From contig NZ_CP132294.1 of assembly GCF_030734285.1 (NCBI RefSeq), positions 930,001 through 994,000 on the forward strand: 64,000 nucleotides of DNA. The letters run 5' to 3'. Every line of letters starts with the position of its first letter. The stretch's first letter is position 1. This document shows, piece by piece, positions 62,612 through 64,000 of the stretch. This stretch comes from Natronococcus sp. AD-5. Lineage in GTDB: Archaea > Halobacteriota > Halobacteria > Halobacteriales > Natrialbaceae. The translations under genes were made by a program, and so were the position numbers. A model generated the notes under the pieces. That model did not search any database. It saw nothing but the letters and a program-made list of their open reading frames with translations, and was not told the origin of the DNA.

Positions 62612-63616
62612 TCAGTCGTCCGGTGCGAGCGCCTCGATCGTCGCCTCGATCTCGTCGCTCGAGGCGCCGCGCGGGAACCCGATCGCGACGTCGTCGACGC
62701 CGTCGATCGCTTCGAATTTTTCCAGTTCCTCGCGGGCGCGATCGGGCGTTCCGGCGGCCCCGAGGTCGTCGAGCAGGTCGTCAGGGATACGCTCGAGCGC
62801 CTCCTCGGTGTCGCCGCTCGCCCACGCGGCGGCGATCTCGTGGGCTTCCTCCTCGTACCCCTGCCGCGAGAGCGACTCCCGGTAGTAGGTCCCCATCGCG
62901 CCGACGTAGAACGCGAGGTGCTGGCGGGCGAGCTCGCGGGCCCGATCGCCGTCCTCGAGCGCGCACGCGGTCAGCGAGAGCGTCACGCGGACCTCGTCGG
63001 GATCGCGGTCCCCGAGGTCCATCCCGCGGCGGAGATCCTCGAGTCGGTCGGCGAGTCCGTCGGGGGTGAAGACGACCGCGTGCCAGCCGTCGGCGAACCG
63101 GCCCGCGAGTTCGACCGACTTCGGTCCCATCCCCGCGGCGTCGATCGGGACCGGCTCCGCGGGCGGATTACACCGGAGGCGAAAGCCGGCCAGCGAGAAG
63201 ATCTCGCCGTCGTAGTTGACGGTCTCGCCGGACGTCACGGCGCGGACGATCTCGAGGTACTCCCGGGTGCGCCGGAGCGGGCGGTCGAACTCGACGCCGT
63301 GCCACCCCTCGACGACGGCGGGACCGCTCGGGGCGATCGCCACCCGCAGTCGGCCGTCGGCGACCTCCTGGAGGGTCGTGGCGGTCTGGCCGAGCAGCGC
63401 CGGCGACCGCGAGTACACGTTGACGATGCTCGGCCCGAGCCCGATCTCGTCGGTCTCGCGAGCGATGTCGGTCAGAACGGTGACCGCGTCGCGGCCCCAC
63501 GTCTCTGGGAGCCAGGCGTAGTCGTAGCCGCGAGACTCGCCGAGTCGCGCGAGGTCGACGAGCGAGTCGACGGATGGCTGTGCTGCGACGGGGAGATGAA
63601 GGCTTCGTACTGTCAT
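62612..63616 (-). CDS. F420-dependent LLM-class oxidoreductase
   Basis: A 334-residue TIM-barrel flavin/F420 oxidoreductase of the luciferase-like monooxygenase fold. 'GYDYAWLPETWGRDAVTVL', 'IGLGPSIVNVYSRSPALLGQ' and 'IDAAGMGPKSVELAGRFADG' are family hallmarks. It begins 'MTVRSLHLPVAAQPSVD'. It probably belongs to a TIGR04024-like haloarchaeal subgroup (unverified). The substrate is unknown. An 8-bp inverted repeat lies about 120-145 bp upstream. Confidence 0.85.
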   Translation of the reverse strand: MTVRSLHLPVAAQPSVDSLVDLARLGESRGYDYAWLPETWGRDAVTVLTDIARETDEIGLGPSIVNVYSRSPALLGQTATTLQEVADGRLRVAIAPSGPAVVEGWHGVEFDRPLRRTREYLEIVRAVTSGETVNYDGEIFSLAGFRLRCNPPAEPVPIDAAGMGPKSVELAGRFADGWHAVVFTPDGLADRLEDLRRGMDLGDRDPDEVRVTLSLTACALEDGDRARELARQHLAFYVGAMGTYYRESLSRQGYEEEAHEIAAAWASGDTEEALERIPDDLLDDLGAAGTPDRAREELEKFEAIDGVDDVAIGFPRGASSDEIEATIEALAPDD

Positions 63617-63734
63617 GGAGTGGATTTCACCGCTTCCGGCCGCATTCGGCCGGTCCGTCCCCGTACGGTCGGCGACCACCGGCCGAACCGGCCGTCGACC
63701 GTGACCGTCCGAGACAGGTCTGCACGAGAATACA

Positions 63735-63759
63735 CAATCAACTCTCTTAATGTTGATTG
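63735..63759. promoter_or_regulatory. Inverted repeat CAATCAAC ... GTTGATTG, candidate operator
   Basis: 8-bp perfect arms (63735-63742 and 63752-63759) with a 9-bp AT-rich spacer, in an AT-rich patch. It lies about 119-143 bp upstream of the LLM oxidoreductase start on the same side. It suits a dimeric regulator, and could alternatively terminate the gene that ends at 63878. Confidence 0.5.
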
Positions 63760-63877
63760 CTGATCGCGAGTGTCGTCGCGGGACTACCGACCGTGAGGAG
63801 GGGTGCGGGGAGGCGCAGGGTCGACCGAACGAAAGCGGGGGTGAGAAGAGGACCGGGCGAAGACGACAGCGGACCGC

Positions 63878-64000
63878 TCAGAACAACGCGTCGAGTTCGC
63901 CGCCGGTGTCCATCAGGGCGACGAAGTCGTCCTGTGCGTTCGCCCGGACGGACTCGGTCGTCTCCTGGGCCTCGATCGCGACCTCCTGGAGCTGCTGGAT
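63878..64000 (-). CDS. C-terminal end of an uncharacterised protein (partial)
   Basis: The visible 40 residues read 'QQLQEVAIEAQETTESVRAN' to 'DDFVALMDTGGELDALF'. They are helical and acidic, like the tail of a phasin-like or coiled-coil protein. The gene continues past the window edge, so no product can be named. Confidence 0.6.
   Translation of the reverse strand: MQQLQEVAIEAQETTESVRANAQDDFVALMDTGGELDALF

Noticed and set aside
1-64000. tRNA, rRNA or CRISPR arrays
   Set aside because: No T-arm/anticodon pattern, rRNA core or regularly spaced repeats were found in the window.

Overview
The window is chromosomal DNA from a haloarchaeon, probably of the Natrialbales type (Natrinema / Haloterrigena / Natronorubrum-like; the genus is inference). 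Support comes from the very GC-rich coding DNA, the strongly acidic proteins, Tat-type lipoprotein signals, a PGF-CTERM surface anchor, F420-type oxidoreductases, and archaeal information genes (rpo11, gar1, srp19, gatE, dph2, cysS, trmJ, orc1/cdc6). Many genes look leaderless, with a TATA-like element about 25-30 bp before the start codon.

Layout. 1-10 kb is core metabolism and housekeeping: isochorismate synthase (cut by the window edge), a molybdopterin oxidoreductase, hisF, an F420 oxidoreductase, rpo11, a rhomboid protease, a DHH phosphoesterase and a METTL5-like methyltransferase. 10-12.4 kb holds an actin homologue of the salactin/volactin type next to a large membrane protein. 12.7-15.9 kb is a probable stress module: a winged-helix regulator, an OsmC protein, an ArsM-like methyltransferase, and two small genes (48 and 57 codons). 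16-22 kb has dph2, an exported superoxide dismutase, an MBL-fold hydrolase, a very acidic coiled-coil protein and a weakly HisG-like protein.

22.0-25.9 kb is a small accessory island built from tyrosine recombinases. One copy of a two-gene cassette (small DNA-binding partner plus recombinase) is intact on the plus strand. A second copy lies inverted and decayed on the minus strand. The two share a 140-bp tract with 139 identical bases inside otherwise divergent genes. Next to them is a frameshifted HNH nuclease fused to a recombinase catalytic domain that has lost key active-site residues. This is the most unusual part of the window.

26-45 kb contains two paralogous pairs of PH-domain membrane genes about 10 kb apart, fumC, a complete sugar-type ABC importer (binding protein, two permeases, ATPase), an AGE-family epimerase, BolA, a patatin-like lipase, cysS and a presenilin-like protease. 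45.5-50 kb has gar1-srp19, a btuF / btuCD corrinoid transporter set with a palindromic TATA element between the divergent starts, and a cupredoxin. 50-57 kb has gatE (with an internal multi-hairpin insertion), an Lrp regulator, an EamA transporter, a lipoprotein and trmJ.

57.4-59.4 kb is a probable replication origin. Four full 22-bp origin-recognition-box-like elements, two in each orientation, and one half element lie upstream of an orc1/cdc6 gene. It is followed by folP and mptE, which act at successive steps of pterin/folate synthesis, and then by an F420-dependent oxidoreductase. A partial gene runs off the right edge. No tRNA, rRNA, CRISPR array or complete insertion sequence was recognised.
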